Assembly (NCBI GenBank): GCA_037447655.1
Contig: JBBHKE010002024.1
Coordinates: forward strand, 210,842 to 274,841
Source: Zygnema cylindricum
Lineage: Eukaryota; Streptophyta; Zygnematophyceae; Zygnematales; Zygnemataceae
Direction: 5' to 3'
DNA: 64,000 nt
The position numbers were made by a program, and so were the translations under genes. The notes beneath the pieces were generated by a model that saw only the letters and a program-made list of their open reading frames with translations, was not told the DNA's origin and did no database searches. Of this stretch, positions 1-12,613 are shown one piece after another; position 1 is the first letter of the stretch, and every line of letters starts with the position of its first letter.

Positions 1-2068
1 ATCCTTTATCAAACACCACAGAAGCAGTTCTCTTTTTTTTCTCAAAGAAACCTTTTTTTTTTTATGATTGAGAGCAGGGAAACTATTTTGGCCATTTGAA
101 AGGGTATTTGTTGATATCATTGCAAAGCTTAACTGTCCAGTTGCCGCGAAACTTACAGGCATACACCTGTAATAGCTGACATATAATATTTGAAGGATGT
201 CAGTGACAGTGCGGTAATGTTTGGGGTCTTAAGGTCATATCAGCTACGGTGGTAGACAAGTATCAAGTGATTAATAGAATTTAGCTGTCGTTGCAATAAC
301 CGGAGCCTTTCACCCCCTTAGTAAGTAGTATCGTTGCTTATCGAACTAATCATTTTGTGAGGAAACTAATGGACATCACTTACAGAAGCTTTCGACTCAT
401 AGTCATTTTAGCCAAAGTTTCTAGAAATGAGATAGGATGTTCATGACCTTCCTTGAAAAAAAAGGGGACTAAGTCTGGATGGATTTTTTTTTTTTTTTTG
501 TGCACAACATATGATTCGTTTCTGGAGCATGTTTTGTGCACTTCATGTCATAGAACTGTTATTTCATCACCCATGAGTTGGGTTGTGAAACAGAAATCTA
601 ATGAGAAAGATTGAAGTGATAGAACCTAGCTACTGCTGCCCTTGATTGAAGGCAGGATAATAAGCGGCTTTTACAGCAATGCATGACTATAGGTCTTGCT
701 GGGCTTATTGCAGACCCTAATCTAGGAACCTTTATGGTGTTGTGATCCATATGCCACTGCACTTCTTTAGTGTGAGTCTTTACTTATAGATAAATTATTC
801 GAGCCCTGTAACTGGCGTTAAACATAGTGTTTGAACAGAGAACTGCACGATTTTGTAAAAAAAATACATTTTTCTGAACGATTATGATATTTACTGGCCA
901 GTATCACCAGTAATCTCTCACTTATAATTACCATATTAGAATTCTTAACCTACGGTTAGCAGCTACATCTAGTCGATGATTGCCTACACAGTTGCCTCCA
1001 CTGAATTTTTAGGCTTTTGCTGGTTAGACGGATTAACTGATGCATAGCCAAAATGATAAGCCGTTCAACGCAGGTTGTAGGACAGCTGTATTGCGGTTCT
1101 GTTGTACTTGAAAGAACAAAGTCGAGAAATGTGTTATGCAGCAGTTATTGTTCATCAGGTTGGTGAAGTTGGTCCTGACCAAACCATCCACAAATTTTCT
1201 TAAACTCGGCCTAAGCGAAAACAATAAGACTGTTCAAAAAATATCTGAACTGTTTTGCAAAAAAAAACTTAGTACCATGTCCGGTTTACGCTGTGAATGT
1301 TATTGGCTATTAGAGTAAAGGAGTTATTAGTGTAAATGTGAACTGGAGTGTATAATACCAATTTAGTGTAGGTTGATGTGACAGATTGTTGTCCACTTCC
1401 TTAACTAGTGTTTTTACCATTATTTTATATTTTTTTGCCAGAGAAAATGGCGACCAAATTAGTGTTTTTTTTTCACTAATGGTGATGGGCATTGTTTCTC
1501 CTTGTTGGCTTGAGTCTTTCTTGTGCATCACAAGCTCATAGATGTATATGAGGTGTGCTCACTTTAAGGATAGGGAAGCAAGGATGTTAATTTCGCTTTT
1601 CGTTATTGTTGAAACTGTAATACAACCAAACATTTTAATACCCTGAAGAACCTAATAATCTCTGAAAGCTCCTTAATACAGCTAGAAGAAGTATGTGGAC
1701 ATTGTGTGTATACTACAGCAGCAGGAGTTAATCCTTTTTCTGATCCTTTTTTCCAATTACTGATGTATCAAGTTTGACTCTATTAAATCCCACAAAAAGT
1801 TTTCTACATATGCCGCATTGCTATATGCTTGTCCTGCATGAAATTCAGGATGTCGTTGTTCATGTAAAAAAATCACTTTGTGGTTTCTAGTTGATGTGTT
1901 TTTAAGCCTGTGCAGTTGCAAAGTTTCCTAAGGCCCTTGAACAATATATAAACATGTAAGCATATGTGGTAACGTATAAACATGTGGTAACATATGTGGT
2001 TATGTATGTTGTATGTGGTTATGTTTAACTTTTTCTGACTGTATTGAATGGCATTGTTTTTTGAATAG
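1..2068. other. Intronic/left-flanking DNA of the proteasome gene
   Basis: No exon could be recognised here. The exon at 2069 must be preceded by the rest of the proteasome beta-6 coding sequence, and no piece of that family was found in this stretch on either strand, so it is read as a long intron. It is T-rich on the + strand, as introns of this genome are. The short open frames in it resemble no family. Confidence 0.5.
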
Positions 2069-3163
2069 CCTTCTGTGACACCACTGAGCGAATCAGAAGC
2101 TGTGGATCTTGTGAAAGACGCTTTTGCTTCCGCAGGAGAACGTGATATCTATACGGTGTGTTGTTACTCCCTCTTTGGTCCTTTTATTTCTCCACCCTTT
2201 CTACTCTCTTTTTGTTTGTTCACTGTTCTTCTCGTTTCCTTTTCTTTTTTGTTCTCCGATGAGCAATTCTATCACCCTCCTCCCTCTCCCCTCCTCCTTC
2301 CTCGTTTTTCGTCACCTATGGTAAACTGTTTTAGCTGGGTTTTTTGTGTCGTATGCCGTAGAATGTCAGGACGTAAGCTCTGAAAGATCTTTTTGTGTCC
2401 CTTAAGATTTTGGGAGGGAAGTGTTGGACTCATTTAGGTTAAATTATAGTTCTGGCATATCTGAGATTTGGTTTTTAGAGATTTTCTAATTCGTTGCTTG
2501 ACTTCAGCTTCTAAAGGTTTAGCCAAAAGTTTGCATGGATTTCAAACCAACAAAAATCCGGTTTCCTGGTCTCTTTTGGTTTTCAAAAACCGGTTTTTTG
2601 GTTCCAGTTATGGTTTCTTCAGTGGTTCCATGTTTATTGAGTTTGGAAAATCATTACTTCTCCATCAAAATGTTTTTCTGTGGGTATTTTCTGGGTTTCT
2701 GTGATGATTCTCCTTCTACAATTGGTTTGAGATTAATTATCTCTCCTACTACACCCCTCATTGTCATTAGTGTTAATAACACTAATTCGGTCGCGTCTTT
2801 TTTTGGCAAAAAATCACAAAATAGTGTTCACAACATTATTTAAGGACGTGGACTACAATCTGCCACGTCTCCTTTCACTAAATTTGTATTATTAATCCTA
2901 CTTCCGCATTAACACATAAATCTTTGACGCTAGTAACGATGAGCAGTGTAGTTTTACGTTAGAAAGAGTTGTTGTTTTCAGATTTTTTGCGTAAAATGTT
3001 TTCAGGTTTAAGTGGAGGTTGATTGTCACTTGTTTTTTGTGATGTATAATCTGATGATACTTGGAATTTGTGGTTTTGGGGTACGCAGGGAGACGGTGTT
3101 GAGATTATAATTGTGAACCAATCGGGAATCAGAAGGGAGTATCAAGCCCTGAAAAAGGATTAG
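2069..3163 (+). CDS. PBF1: 20S proteasome subunit beta type-1 (beta-6), C-terminal two exons
   Basis: Partial gene; the N-terminal part lies left of the window. Exons are 2069-2155 (29 codons after an AG acceptor, ending at a GT donor) and 3089-3163 (24 codons plus TAG); the junction is phase 0. The translation contains TPLSESEAVDLVKDAF, ERDIYT, then GDGVEIIIVNQSG and IRREYQALKKD at the C-terminus. This matches the C-terminal helix and strand of eukaryotic beta-6 subunits, including plant PBF1. The subunit is a structural, non-catalytic member of the beta ring of the 20S core particle that degrades ubiquitinated proteins in cytosol and nucleus. The 933-bp intron carries a Stowaway-like element at 2750-2950. 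The gene converges on CDC20. Exon identity is seen directly; that the missing upstream exons are intact is assumed. Confidence 0.9.
2750..2950. mobile_element. Stowaway-like MITE, subfamily S2
   Basis: About 200 bp inside the last intron of the proteasome gene. It begins TACACCCCTCATTGTCATTA and ends with the near-complement followed by GTGTA, so it is bounded by TA. The interior (TCACAAAATAGTGTT, CCACGTCTCC) is shared with 48504-48705 and 5185-5359. No coding capacity. Confidence 0.7.
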
Positions 3164-4748
3164 TTTGGGCTTATGTATGTCTTTTTTTGTCTTTTGTCAT
3201 CTTCCTAAATCCCTCTAAATTCAATGCGCGAATCAGTTTCAAGTTGTTGTATAAACTTGTAAACTTGTAATTTGTTCTCTTAAACAAGAAACATTTTTTG
3301 TAAAGTGCTTTTCCTGTGTTACCAAGAATAACGTTAAGAAAGACAGTTACTGTGACTTTTTTTTTGGAGATGATTGGCTTTTGTATTTCATATATCTATT
3401 ATTACCTCAGAGTTTCTGTGACACTAGTCTTTTAAACATTTTTTTCTCAAAATGTATTGAATCACCCTCGATTGTGGCAACTTTGGGAAATCTGCTTGTT
3501 TTTGTTTCATCTCTATAAGAATGGCGTATGAATTACTGGAATACGGTAAGTAATCCTGCCAAAGTAGTTCTGTTAAGAAACAATCCTGTTAAGAAACTGG
3601 CGCTAATCGTGATCGTGTCACTCTACAGAAGCTCGCAATAATCGTGTTCGCGTCACTGCGGTTCCATTAACTCCAGTAATGTTGATTTGCTAACTTAATT
3701 AAATAGCGTGATGGTAAACCATCTGAGTCCATGGGAACAATAGGAGGCAGCTATGCCAAAACTGGAAAACTACATGTGGAGGGGATATAATATAAAGGAT
3801 AAGCAAGGCAAAAGCGATGAAAATTTTATAAGATGGTTGGTGTGGTTGCACTTATGAGATGGGAGTTTTGTCATTTCAACTTTTGAATTGTGTTGTGCAT
3901 AATATTTTTCTAAAAACAAAAGCTTGTAAGGGTATATCTTTGTCTTTGGACAAGTTTCTGCCACACTTTCCCAGCGTTGATGTACATGTGATTTTAATGC
4001 TATACTCTAAATTGCATTTCTTATTGTGTAAAATGTTTAACTTCATTGAAAGCGTGATAGAGTCATAAGCTGTTAATGTACTTGTCATCCCTGTACATCT
4101 GCGAATAGGAGTATGGGAATGTGTGTTTGTTTGTGGAGGGGGTAAGGTCAGAGAACAAAGTGTAAGAACTGCTTTGTTACTGCCTTGATTACTTGCAATC
4201 ATACTTTTCGAATTTTAAATATGTGCTCGTGCTTTGTACATACTTTAGAAGTACCAGATACAGTAGAAGACCGTAAGCCTTGTGTCGTATTTTACACCGT
4301 GTAACCGTATGAGAGTTAGCAACCCTGTATCAGTCTTCCTAAGCTCTAGCCTTTGAACCAAGGATATTTCCAATATCATTACTTTTTCTCACCTTAACGT
4401 CATTTGGAACTGAATTAAAATTAGCAAAACTGATATGCACTCCTTGGTAATAATTTCTTTACTCTAATAATAATCCACGTCTGGTTTTTTCTGTGACCAG
4501 CAATACAAATGTCAAACAGTCTGTACAAAGTATGAAAATGTAAGATGTCTTGCTGCTCTGTGTACTTTTACAAAATGATAAGACTTTGTCAAGTGGTAAA
4601 CCATCTGGAACAAAAGATGAAAGGGCAAAGATGAGAGTGATAAACTGAAAGGCAAAGACACAACAGAAAACCCGAATAGATGCGGTGTTGTGTGGAACTT
4701 GATCAAGCTCCTGTTTCATCGGTAGACGTAGGAGAGGCATGGTTCTAT

Positions 4749-4907
4749 AGTTTTGGCACCGGTGTTATCACGATAAAAAACCGATATTATCGGTTTTTTA
4801 TCGGCGATAACACCGGTTTCGATATATCGTGCCAATACATCGATTATCGGCAAGCCAGAAAAAAGTACATATCAATTATCGGCAAAACCGTGCCGATACA
4901 CACACTA
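4749..4907. mobile_element. Truncated H2 (hAT-like) element
   Basis: Ends with CCGATACACACACTA, close to the H2 terminus seen complete at 27962. The body carries the characteristic GGTGTTATCACGAT and TTTTTTATCGGCGATAACAC inverted blocks. The left terminal repeat is missing, so this is a partial copy. The matching blocks are present at 15230-15290 in a fuller copy. Confidence 0.55.
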
Positions 4908-5184
4908 GGTTACACTTAGGGACACCTGAAATCCGGGTCCGCCGGATCTGCGCTAAAAAACAAAGTAAGTTCGCTAAGTTACAAGTACATGGAGACACAC
5001 CCTAAGTAAACTAGCAGACTAAACTAGACTGGCAAGGGTTCCTAACGTCGATGTATTCAACCTCCTATGCCCAAAAAAAACGTCATATTCAGTTCCTTAC
5101 TTTGCGGACGCAATCCTGTCCGTCCGATCGTGATGTGCGAATAAGTTAATTCCAAGACATGAGAAAAACATCCGGCAGCTACAA

Positions 5185-5359
5185 TAGCACCGGCTATCGT
5201 TTCGGTCGCGACCCCCCCCGGCCTAAATCACAAAATGGTGTTAACAACACTATTTAAGGACGGAATCTGCCACGTCCTCTTGCTCTAAACTAGTATTATG
5301 AATTCTAATTTCGCATCAACACTAATAAATCCTTAACGGTAAGAACGATGGGCGGTGTA
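5185..5359. mobile_element. Stowaway-like MITE, subfamily S2 (shortened)
   Basis: Starts TAGCACCGGCTATCG and ends GATGGGCGGTGTA. It shares the central motif TCACAAAATGGTGTTAACAA and a CCACGTCCTC block with 2750-2950 and 48504-48705. An eight-C run replaces part of the left arm. Confidence 0.6.
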
Positions 5360-6414
5360 GCGCCATATTTCACCTTCTGAAAGGAAATTTTGTTTCAAAA
5401 ATCGTGATGGTTAAAGCTACAAGGCATCATTGAAATGAAAAAGATAAAAATGACGACAATTAAAGGTTAGAGGTCAATATTTCTACGAACTATAAGCAAC
5501 ACAAACACTAAGAAACAGCAAGAAACTGACATTAAAACTAAAGTAACAAAACTAAACTGGCAGTACAGTACCTTAGAAATAAAGACAATGGAAAAGAAAG
5601 TGAGCCCACGGCCCAGAACTGAAGTCTATTCTGCAACTAAAGTTCACAATTACGGAGATAATATAAGGAGAAAAAAAAAACCAGAAAATGTTTCTATACC
5701 TATTCCATTCCAGTCAGAATATGTTTTGGAAGCTAAATGTCTTAGTGTTATGAATGGTATAAATCTCTTATATCCCTCCACCTATCCAATGACCTGCACT
5801 TATCCTTGGAAAAAAGATTCACACATTTCCATTTGCAGATAAAAATTATCTCTCCTCTTTCATTTCGATCAACACTGCGTCAACTTTCTGTTCTACTCAC
5901 TTATTCATTCATTGGACATTTCTTTACCAACTAAACTGCCTGTCTGTATTGTTTGGGCAGTTTAATGCTTTTTAACTTTATGTTCAACTATTGGATTTTC
6001 CTTTTGAGGTAAGCATTGGAAAGGTGACGCTCTTACCTTTAAATCGTGATGTCATGATTAGTAATAGGAAAATTGTGTTGTGAGAAAAAGTACTTGATGA
6101 CTGTACTTGAAAATGTTCAACGACCTATGGGCAGTGTAGCTCTTTTTTTTTTTTTTTTGTGTTTTGTCCACCGATAAGTTCGATGTAACAAAAAAATTGA
6201 TGGGGAGGAGAACAAAGGACAGAAAGGTAAGAGAATATAGTTGCGAACATCTGAGTTATCATATATTACAGTTGCCCCTACGAAGCCATTCCTAAGCTTG
6301 CCTGTTTTTTTTTTCTGCCCGAAGGCGGGAGGTGAGTGCCTTCCAATTGGACAATTTGGAATCCGAGGCACACTAGGCTTTTGTCAGGGGCTATGATCCC
6401 CAATCACCCCCAAT

Positions 6415-6540
6415 AGAGAGAGACACAGCGACACAAAGAGAGCGACAGAGACTGAGAGGGAGACAGACAGTGACACTGAGAGTGAGACGTGGAGTGAGAG
6501 GGAGAGAGTGAGAGGGAGATAGAGAGAGAAAAAGGGAGGA
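6415..6540. repeat. GA-rich low-complexity tract
   Basis: Imperfect GAGA/GAGGGAGA repeats with scattered GACA units over about 125 bp. Similar tracts recur near or inside every gene of the window. Confidence 0.8.
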
Positions 6541-7434
6541 TAATGCGAGTTTGGTTATGACAGATGTTGTTGTTGACTACACTCAAAGAAACTACTTGTA
6601 AAAATGATTTAGAGCGATTTTCAACTGAAGACAAAAGTTTGGAAAACAAGCCATAATTAGCATGCAGGAGTTAGCAGGACTCCACAAATATATATGGAAA
6701 AAGAAATCAGACTGGTAAAGAATTTTTTCGTACCTTTGTAGGAAATTACGGTGCTTAAAAGTGCTTACCAGAATAGACGAACACGATTAGTTCGAAACCG
6801 TTGACAAATTATTCATGTTTTTGATGAATTGTTTTAAAATACTGATTTTGTGGAAGTTGCAGCCAGCAAAGTTCCTTTGAAAGCTGAGAGAAGGGACTGA
6901 GAGGAGAGGCTTGATAAGGACAAGTTTGTACAGGTAATGGATTTGGACCAAAACGGCTCATGTTTTAGTGTTCGTTGAAGAGTGGATGAGAAGAGTTGTA
7001 ATTGGGTTTCAATTCTAGCCTTCAATGTTTGTTGAAGTGGGACAAGAAAGGCAACTGGAGAAAAAAACACAAAGAAACAACAGGGCATCAGTATTAGTGT
7101 TCATATTATGGACAGATTGGATTTTTCACAACCTTTGATTGTCTAATCTACAGTGGCAAATCAAGATATCGTCATCGATTTAAGCAAGTTTGAATCTATT
7201 TTATGCAATAAAACCATCCAGGTTTTCTTAAGCAAAGAGTAACAGATTTACATTAAAAGACAAAAATGTCTGCTTGTCAAGATTGAGATGTACCTAATAT
7301 AGTGAAGGGTAGTTTCTTGCTGGAAAGTTTCCCACTTATGGGCTTGCTCCATGCACAAATCTGGCCATCAATGCCTCTCCTTCAGCAGTTGAAGGTGATG
7401 AAGATAAAGATGATACTTTCTTTGTACACAATGC

Positions 7435-10400
7435 TCATCGAATATGCATACGTTTAAGAGCCAAACCCGGATTCTCCTCCGTCTTCCCTTTGGCTGCCCT
7501 TTGTTTTTTGTCAGGAGAACCAAAAACTTTCCAAAATCGCAGTGTTTCATCGGCCGCGGCCGATACCACTGTGTTTCCATCAGGGCTCTGAAAAAAAATT
7601 ATTTGTCACGTGGGAGGAAAACGTTAATCGACATCGAAATAAATACTAATGACAACCTTCTTCACCCTTCACGCTGATCGTATTCATAACCCCAACTCAT
7701 ACGTATGCAGGTTTTTAATCCTTTTTAGGAACAGCTATTCAACTTTCTTTGTCTTTCCAGTGATAGAACCCAACGATAGACATTTTGTTGAGTGAATTTT
7801 ACGAAAAAAAAAAAATAGTATCAAAGATGGAAAAGTAAAAAATCCCGCACCTGGGCCATGTGTAAAACTCTAGCGCTGTGTCCTGTGAGCTCTGCCATTT
7901 TCGTCATGGACGGATATTTCCAAAGGCACAACTGATTTTGACTGTATCCATGGCTACTCAAGAGCTCACGTTCGTGAACCGACCACTGAAGTGCGCACAC
8001 CTGTCAAACCAACCAGTCACCAACTCTCTAAAACAGATAAGCTCAAAATCCAGCTCAGAATCTAGCTCAAAATTCCAAAGCATTTGAATGTCCGGTGATT
8101 TAAATATCCAGAAATCCTTTCCAATCTCTCTCCAGCATACAACAACAACTTCAATCGTTAATTATGGCTACCGTGATAATACATACCTGTGAATGAGTGT
8201 CAATGGAATTGAGACAGGCTCCAGTGTGGGTGTTCCAAAACTTGATGCATCGATCAGCTGTACCTCCTCCTGAGGCCAACAAGTTACTCTGGAAAGGACA
8301 CCAAGCGAGTGCCTTTACAGCCGCCGTATGGTCCTCCATACGGTGAAGCCATTGGTTTCCTGATCAAAGAACCAGGGGCACAGAATCAGGCTGCAAACTT
8401 CTGGTAGACAAAGTGCTCACTTACATTTCCAGTCTCTCCCATTTTTCAAATTGAGATTCTTCTCTGTGTGACTATTTCTTCCCTCTCAGTTTCATTACTT
8501 CTCCGTGGAAACAACGACATCATTGACAGCTGTATTTTTCTGCCATAAAAAACATGAAAGGGGATGAAGGTACCTCCAGGAGTGGAACCGGCTGGAGAGC
8601 CTCCTGGACTGTTATAGGAGGACGTCATGGCTGCGTCCCAAATAAAAAGGCGATTGTCGTTTCCTCCACTTGCCAATTGTTGACCACTTTTGGACCACTT
8701 GAGACCACAGACCTCCTGCTCGTGGCCAGTCAAACGGGACACGATGTGCTCCCGCATACGAACTGTAACAGAAGAAAGTCACAAATTTCCCCAAGGTTTA
8801 TGGTTCTGAGAGTGAGAGTGTCCATCTTTATTTTTGATGGCACACATTGTTGGTCTTTTTTTTCTTTTCGGTGGTTAATTTTGGCATTGCAGTTACAACC
8901 CAATAGCCGTCTGTTAACTGAAGAAGCTCTCTTACCGTCATGGTTGAGAATGACAGAATCTCGTCCTCCTGATGAAAGTACAGGACCATTCCAATCCAGG
9001 CTTCCCACTCTAGCTCGATGTCCGGACATTCTCCTAACCTGTACATAAACACAGAAAAGACATCACAAACCATTCTTATTTTCGGCTCCCAAAAGCTTCC
9101 GCAACAAAAACAAAGTTAGTTCTCTGTCAAAGTTAGTTCTCTCTATCTCTTTTTGTCCCTTTCTCTCTATTACCTGTTTCAGGCGGTTCACGTCCCAGAG
9201 CTGTACTTCACAGCTGTTTAGTCCCACTGCCAGGTGGCGGCCATCCGCTGCCCATGAGACACTTGTCACATAGTCATCTGTGCCCTCAGTCTGCATGAGA
9301 AGCTGGATGGCCCCCTTAGCAGCCTCCCACAGGTATACTGTGGTTCCCAGAGCCACTGCCACCTGATTGGTGGAGCTCCAGTCCAAAAGGTTCAAATAAT
9401 AGTCATCCACAAGCTCCGGAGCATCAAGAATGCGTTCGGAAGACTGCAACAAAAAATACACCTTATTAAATTTTTTGGCCATCCCTTTTGCTAAAAGAAA
9501 CAGTGCGAGATGTTTATTTGGCAAGAATTGGACATTAATGAGGTTCACTAGGTTATGGCCTTTACCTGAGACACTTGGCGAAAAGTTTTCTTAGACTGCC
9601 CAGATTGTGCGCTGTAAAGATCTCGAAGCTGGCTCTCATGTCCAGTGGTTGGAACCGGCGGTCGGTTTCTAAATGCAAGAATCTTGCTCTGTCTAGGACT
9701 GCCGGGCAGCATAAAATTTTCTGCAAGCTTACGCTTGTAGTCCTCCTGCACATTACATGGGGTAGCTTCAACAATTGAGTAAAATTCTACATACTTTTTT
9801 TTCTCAAAGTAGATGTGTTAGTCCTTACCCGGATTATTTTATTGCTTATCATATCATTCAAGTAGATGCGACAGCCCTCACCTGCAAGGTTTTTTATGCA
9901 TCTCTTCTTTTTAAAGTAGATGTTTTGCTATCTAAATCTAGGTACTAATTGATCTAGGACCACCCAAGGAAAAGGGAAAAAAAGAAATGGAGCTTAAAGA
10001 AATAAAACACCTGAGGACAAGATATAATCTTATTCACTACGTTTTCATGCCCTACACATAGGGAATTGAGCGAGGAGAAATGTAATGTGAATATGAGCGA
10101 TGCATCAAAATAATGGTTTCTCTCTGGTTGAGCTTCATTTTGTCCCTTACTAAATGTTAGACGACATCTACACTAAATGTGCAGAAATATTGTTTTTGGA
10201 AGTGATCGGTTTGTGCATTAAACTCAAGAAATGGATGACAATGATTCACCTTCATTGGCAATAGTATGGGACCATGTTATCCTTTTTTTGACTTTAAAAG
10301 TGGAGGAGAGTTCTTCACATTCATTGGCGATAAGATGGCAGCTATGTTGTCCCTTTTTTAACTTAGGATGGATGAAAATGCTTCACCTTCATTGGGGATA

Positions 10401-10895
10401 AGATGGTGGCCGTGTTGTCCTGGTTGGCATTCTCCTTTGTCAAGTCATGCTGGAGGGAGAAAAGGGCCACATTCAGATCCATGGCACTGCGGCTTGGAAT
10501 GAACCGATCTCCCTGCAATCCCCACCAAAGATGTTTCATCAGCCATGACTGCAACAAGATGACAAAAGAGGTGATCTCAGCTACATGAACATTTCCTGGG
10601 GTATCTCTGCCTATGAGGGAGGGAGAGGGAGAGGGAGAGGGAGAGGGAGAAGGGGAGAGAGAGCTCTCTGCGTCATTGAAGCCTTATATAGAAAAGTGGA
10701 AAGTCAGACTTAGGAAGTAGAACAATCAGGTCATTTTCTTGCCTGCATGTCACGCTTTGGTGTCTTTCCACGAAGCTGCCTGGCTGGACTGAAGGAGAGA
10801 GGCGCGGGCGAGCCAGGCTCCCCTCCCAATCGCCTCCTCTCCCACAACATCTCTCCGGCCATTGCTCCTCTCGGCTGGGGAATAGGGGAGGCCAT
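7435..10895 (-). CDS. CDC20: CDC20, anaphase-promoting complex activator (WD40)
   Basis: Complete gene of nine exons, in order of translation: 10743-10895, 10387-10512, 9566-9745, 9174-9443, 8936-9038, 8574-8762, 8187-8359, 7851-8000, 7435-7587. They sum to 1497 nt, closing in frame as 498 residues. CDC20 recruits substrates to the APC/C ubiquitin ligase at mitosis. Visible motifs: C-box DRFIPSR (53-59) followed by SAMD, which favours CDC20 over CDH1/CCS52; a KEN box (77-79); a Mad2-interaction motif KILAF (114-118); seven WD40 blades from about residue 154 (for example [38 protein letters not shown]); and the C-terminal Ile-Arg tail that docks on APC3. The start at MASPIPQP is chosen because the frame upstream is AT-rich and unlike CDC20; an in-frame ATG 29 codons further up (MLANFAS) is the alternative. 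Intron 1 must use a GC donor (CAG/GCAAGA). Confidence 0.92.
10615..10665. repeat. (GAGGGA)n microsatellite in CDC20 intron 1
   Basis: Near-perfect GAGGGA hexamers, then GA. On the coding strand this is a CT tract within the first intron of CDC20. Confidence 0.85.
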
Positions 10896-11777
10896 GCTTT
10901 TGGAAATCTTAATTTCCAAAAGAAAGTCCGGTGTCTTACTTTGATTGAAAATTTTAGGGTTAGAAGCAAAATTTGCAAGCAAGCAAAAAAGATCCTAGCA
11001 ATAAAGTGTCAAACAATACAGAATACGATAAAAAATAATTGAATTATATGTTATATTCACAGTCTCAGTTGTAAAAAACAAATATATAGTAGGTAAGAAA
11101 TAAATTATACAGCACAATCAGAACCAAATTTTATCAAAAAAATTATATAAACAGAATTTTCAATAATCCAAGCACAACAAAATTGAGCAAAGAAAACAAA
11201 CAAAAAAAAGAAAAGAAAAAGTAACACAATTCACGGTCTGAGTAGACTGCAGTAGCAATCTCCCCGCAGGGAGTAGCTTATGCGTCTCTCGTTCACTTTA
11301 GCGCAGGTATCAATATCAATTCAGAAAGCTTTTAGTCACCAGAGCCAGGCTTTGCTTCATTGCAGGCGAGCACTATATATTCCATTGCTGCAGGGCAACC
11401 CTAATTTGAAGCACTCAACGGCTATGTTCTCTAACGGGACAAAAATCTTTTGCAGGATATCTCCGGGTACAGAGAACACGCGATATAATTGTCGGACGTG
11501 GCAGCAGGCGAATTACATTCGCGAAACGCAATTGAAAACTGCTGGCCAATGGCAGGGTATCGGCTGAATCGGCTGCATTAATTGCGTCGGCTGCACAGCT
11601 GCATTCATTGGTTGCATGATAGGGTTGTCAACTTGTCACTACACCATGAATCTTTATTAGCGTGGAAAAATCAATAGCGTGGGGGTTTCTATTAGTGTGA
11701 TTATTTTTTCTTCTAAGTTTCGGATGACGTGGCTGATCCTGAACCGTTTAAGAAATCGGCGTGAAAATTCAAACAAC
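10896..11777. other. CDC20 upstream region
   Basis: Should contain the CDC20 5' leader and promoter on the - strand. It is A-rich on the + strand from 10980 to 11220 and then of mixed composition. No TATA element can be placed with confidence and no gene is seen. A 95-codon frame at 11280-11567 has no recognisable product. Confidence 0.4.
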
Positions 11778-12353
11778 TACACCGCGCATCGTTATTAGAG
11801 TAATGAAAAAATTAGAGTAAAAAAACAAAAAAAAACAATTAGAGTAATGAACTCTAATTTATGTGATAAAACTTTTTCACAGAGGAAGTTTAGGGTGACG
11901 TTCCATCAGGCGAAAAGTGGCGTAGTTTACAGAAATCCGCGATCCTCCGTACCAAATCGTACCGTCTATTTTGTTTTTATACGAAAAACAACATTACAGA
12001 GAATCTTGCCGATACTCTCCGAAGGTCTTGGAGGTAATACTGGCCGTCGGATGTTCATCTGCGAGGATTTAGCTTCGTTCTTTTCTGCAACTATCAATCC
12101 ACCTCGAGGAGGTGGGTTGGCAAATACAGAAAAAAAAAAATCGTGACACGCTGGACGATTAAGCTACGTGTCATGATGAAAAACCAACGAAAAATCTTAA
12201 GATTTTATTGTAATTCGTCCTTTACGCTATTTTGTACGGAACCTTAATTAACGTGAAGGAAAAATTAAAATCATGTATCCTATTTGAGGAAAAAAATCAA
12301 AATTTTAAGAGCCCAAATTAGTGTCGTTGACACTAATAACGATGCGCGGTGTA
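11778..12353. mobile_element. Stowaway-like element (S), interrupted
   Basis: Left end TACACCGCGCATCGTTATTA and right end its exact complement (TAATAACGATGCGCGGTGTA), so the 18-bp inner arms CACCGCGCATCGTTATTA are identical and flanked by TA. At 576 bp it is longer than the roughly 220-bp S1 copies because a P-type sequence beginning at 11893 is embedded. Confidence 0.7.
11893..12125. mobile_element. P-type (PIF/Harbinger-like) fragment
   Basis: Starts TTA/GGGTGACGTTCCATCAGGCG. The same sequence, inverted, forms the end of the copy finishing at 41319. Both share the block reading TTTACAGAAATC and a central palindrome (here CCACCTCGAGGAGGTGG at 12102-12118). The right terminus was not found, so the fragment boundary is approximate. 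Confidence 0.5.
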
Positions 12354-12360
12354 CAGGTAA

Positions 12361-12568
12361 GGGTGCGTAGTATGCGTCATGCGTCATCATGCATAGTAAG
12401 TTTCGTAGTCGTTTCAAACCGTTGTAAGTTGTACCCACATCTACACCCGTCACATTCCAAAGTTCCGATTTCATTTTCGCACATAGGGACGCTTTTCAAA
12501 GTAGTACGGAACACTTCACTACAGTCCAAAATACTTTTTCAAAGTATCGCCTACATGGGGACGCACCC
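12361..12568. mobile_element. Short P element with TAA duplication
   Basis: Begins GGGTGCGTAG after TAA (12358-12360) and ends ACGCACCC before TAA (12569-12571). Its interior (TCCGATTTCATTTTCGCACA and TACTTTTTCAAAGTATCGC) matches the terminal 200 bp of the 950-bp P elements, so it is an internally deleted derivative. Confidence 0.7.
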
Positions 12569-12613
12569 TAAGGTTCGTTAGTTTTCTGGAGTGAAAGGTG
12601 TGAAGATCTCTTA

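Larger units (their letters stand above)
3164..7434. other. Intergenic region between two convergent genes
   Basis: No supported gene. It should hold the 3' ends of both transcripts. It contains an H2 transposon fragment (4749-4907), an S2 MITE (5185-5359), A-rich DNA and a GA-rich microsatellite (6415-6540). The longest frames, for example the 108-codon one on the - strand at 3876-4202, show no family resemblance and have noncoding composition. Confidence 0.6.

Noticed and set aside
8554-9048. 164-codon + frame
   Set aside because: Antisense to CDC20 WD40 exons.
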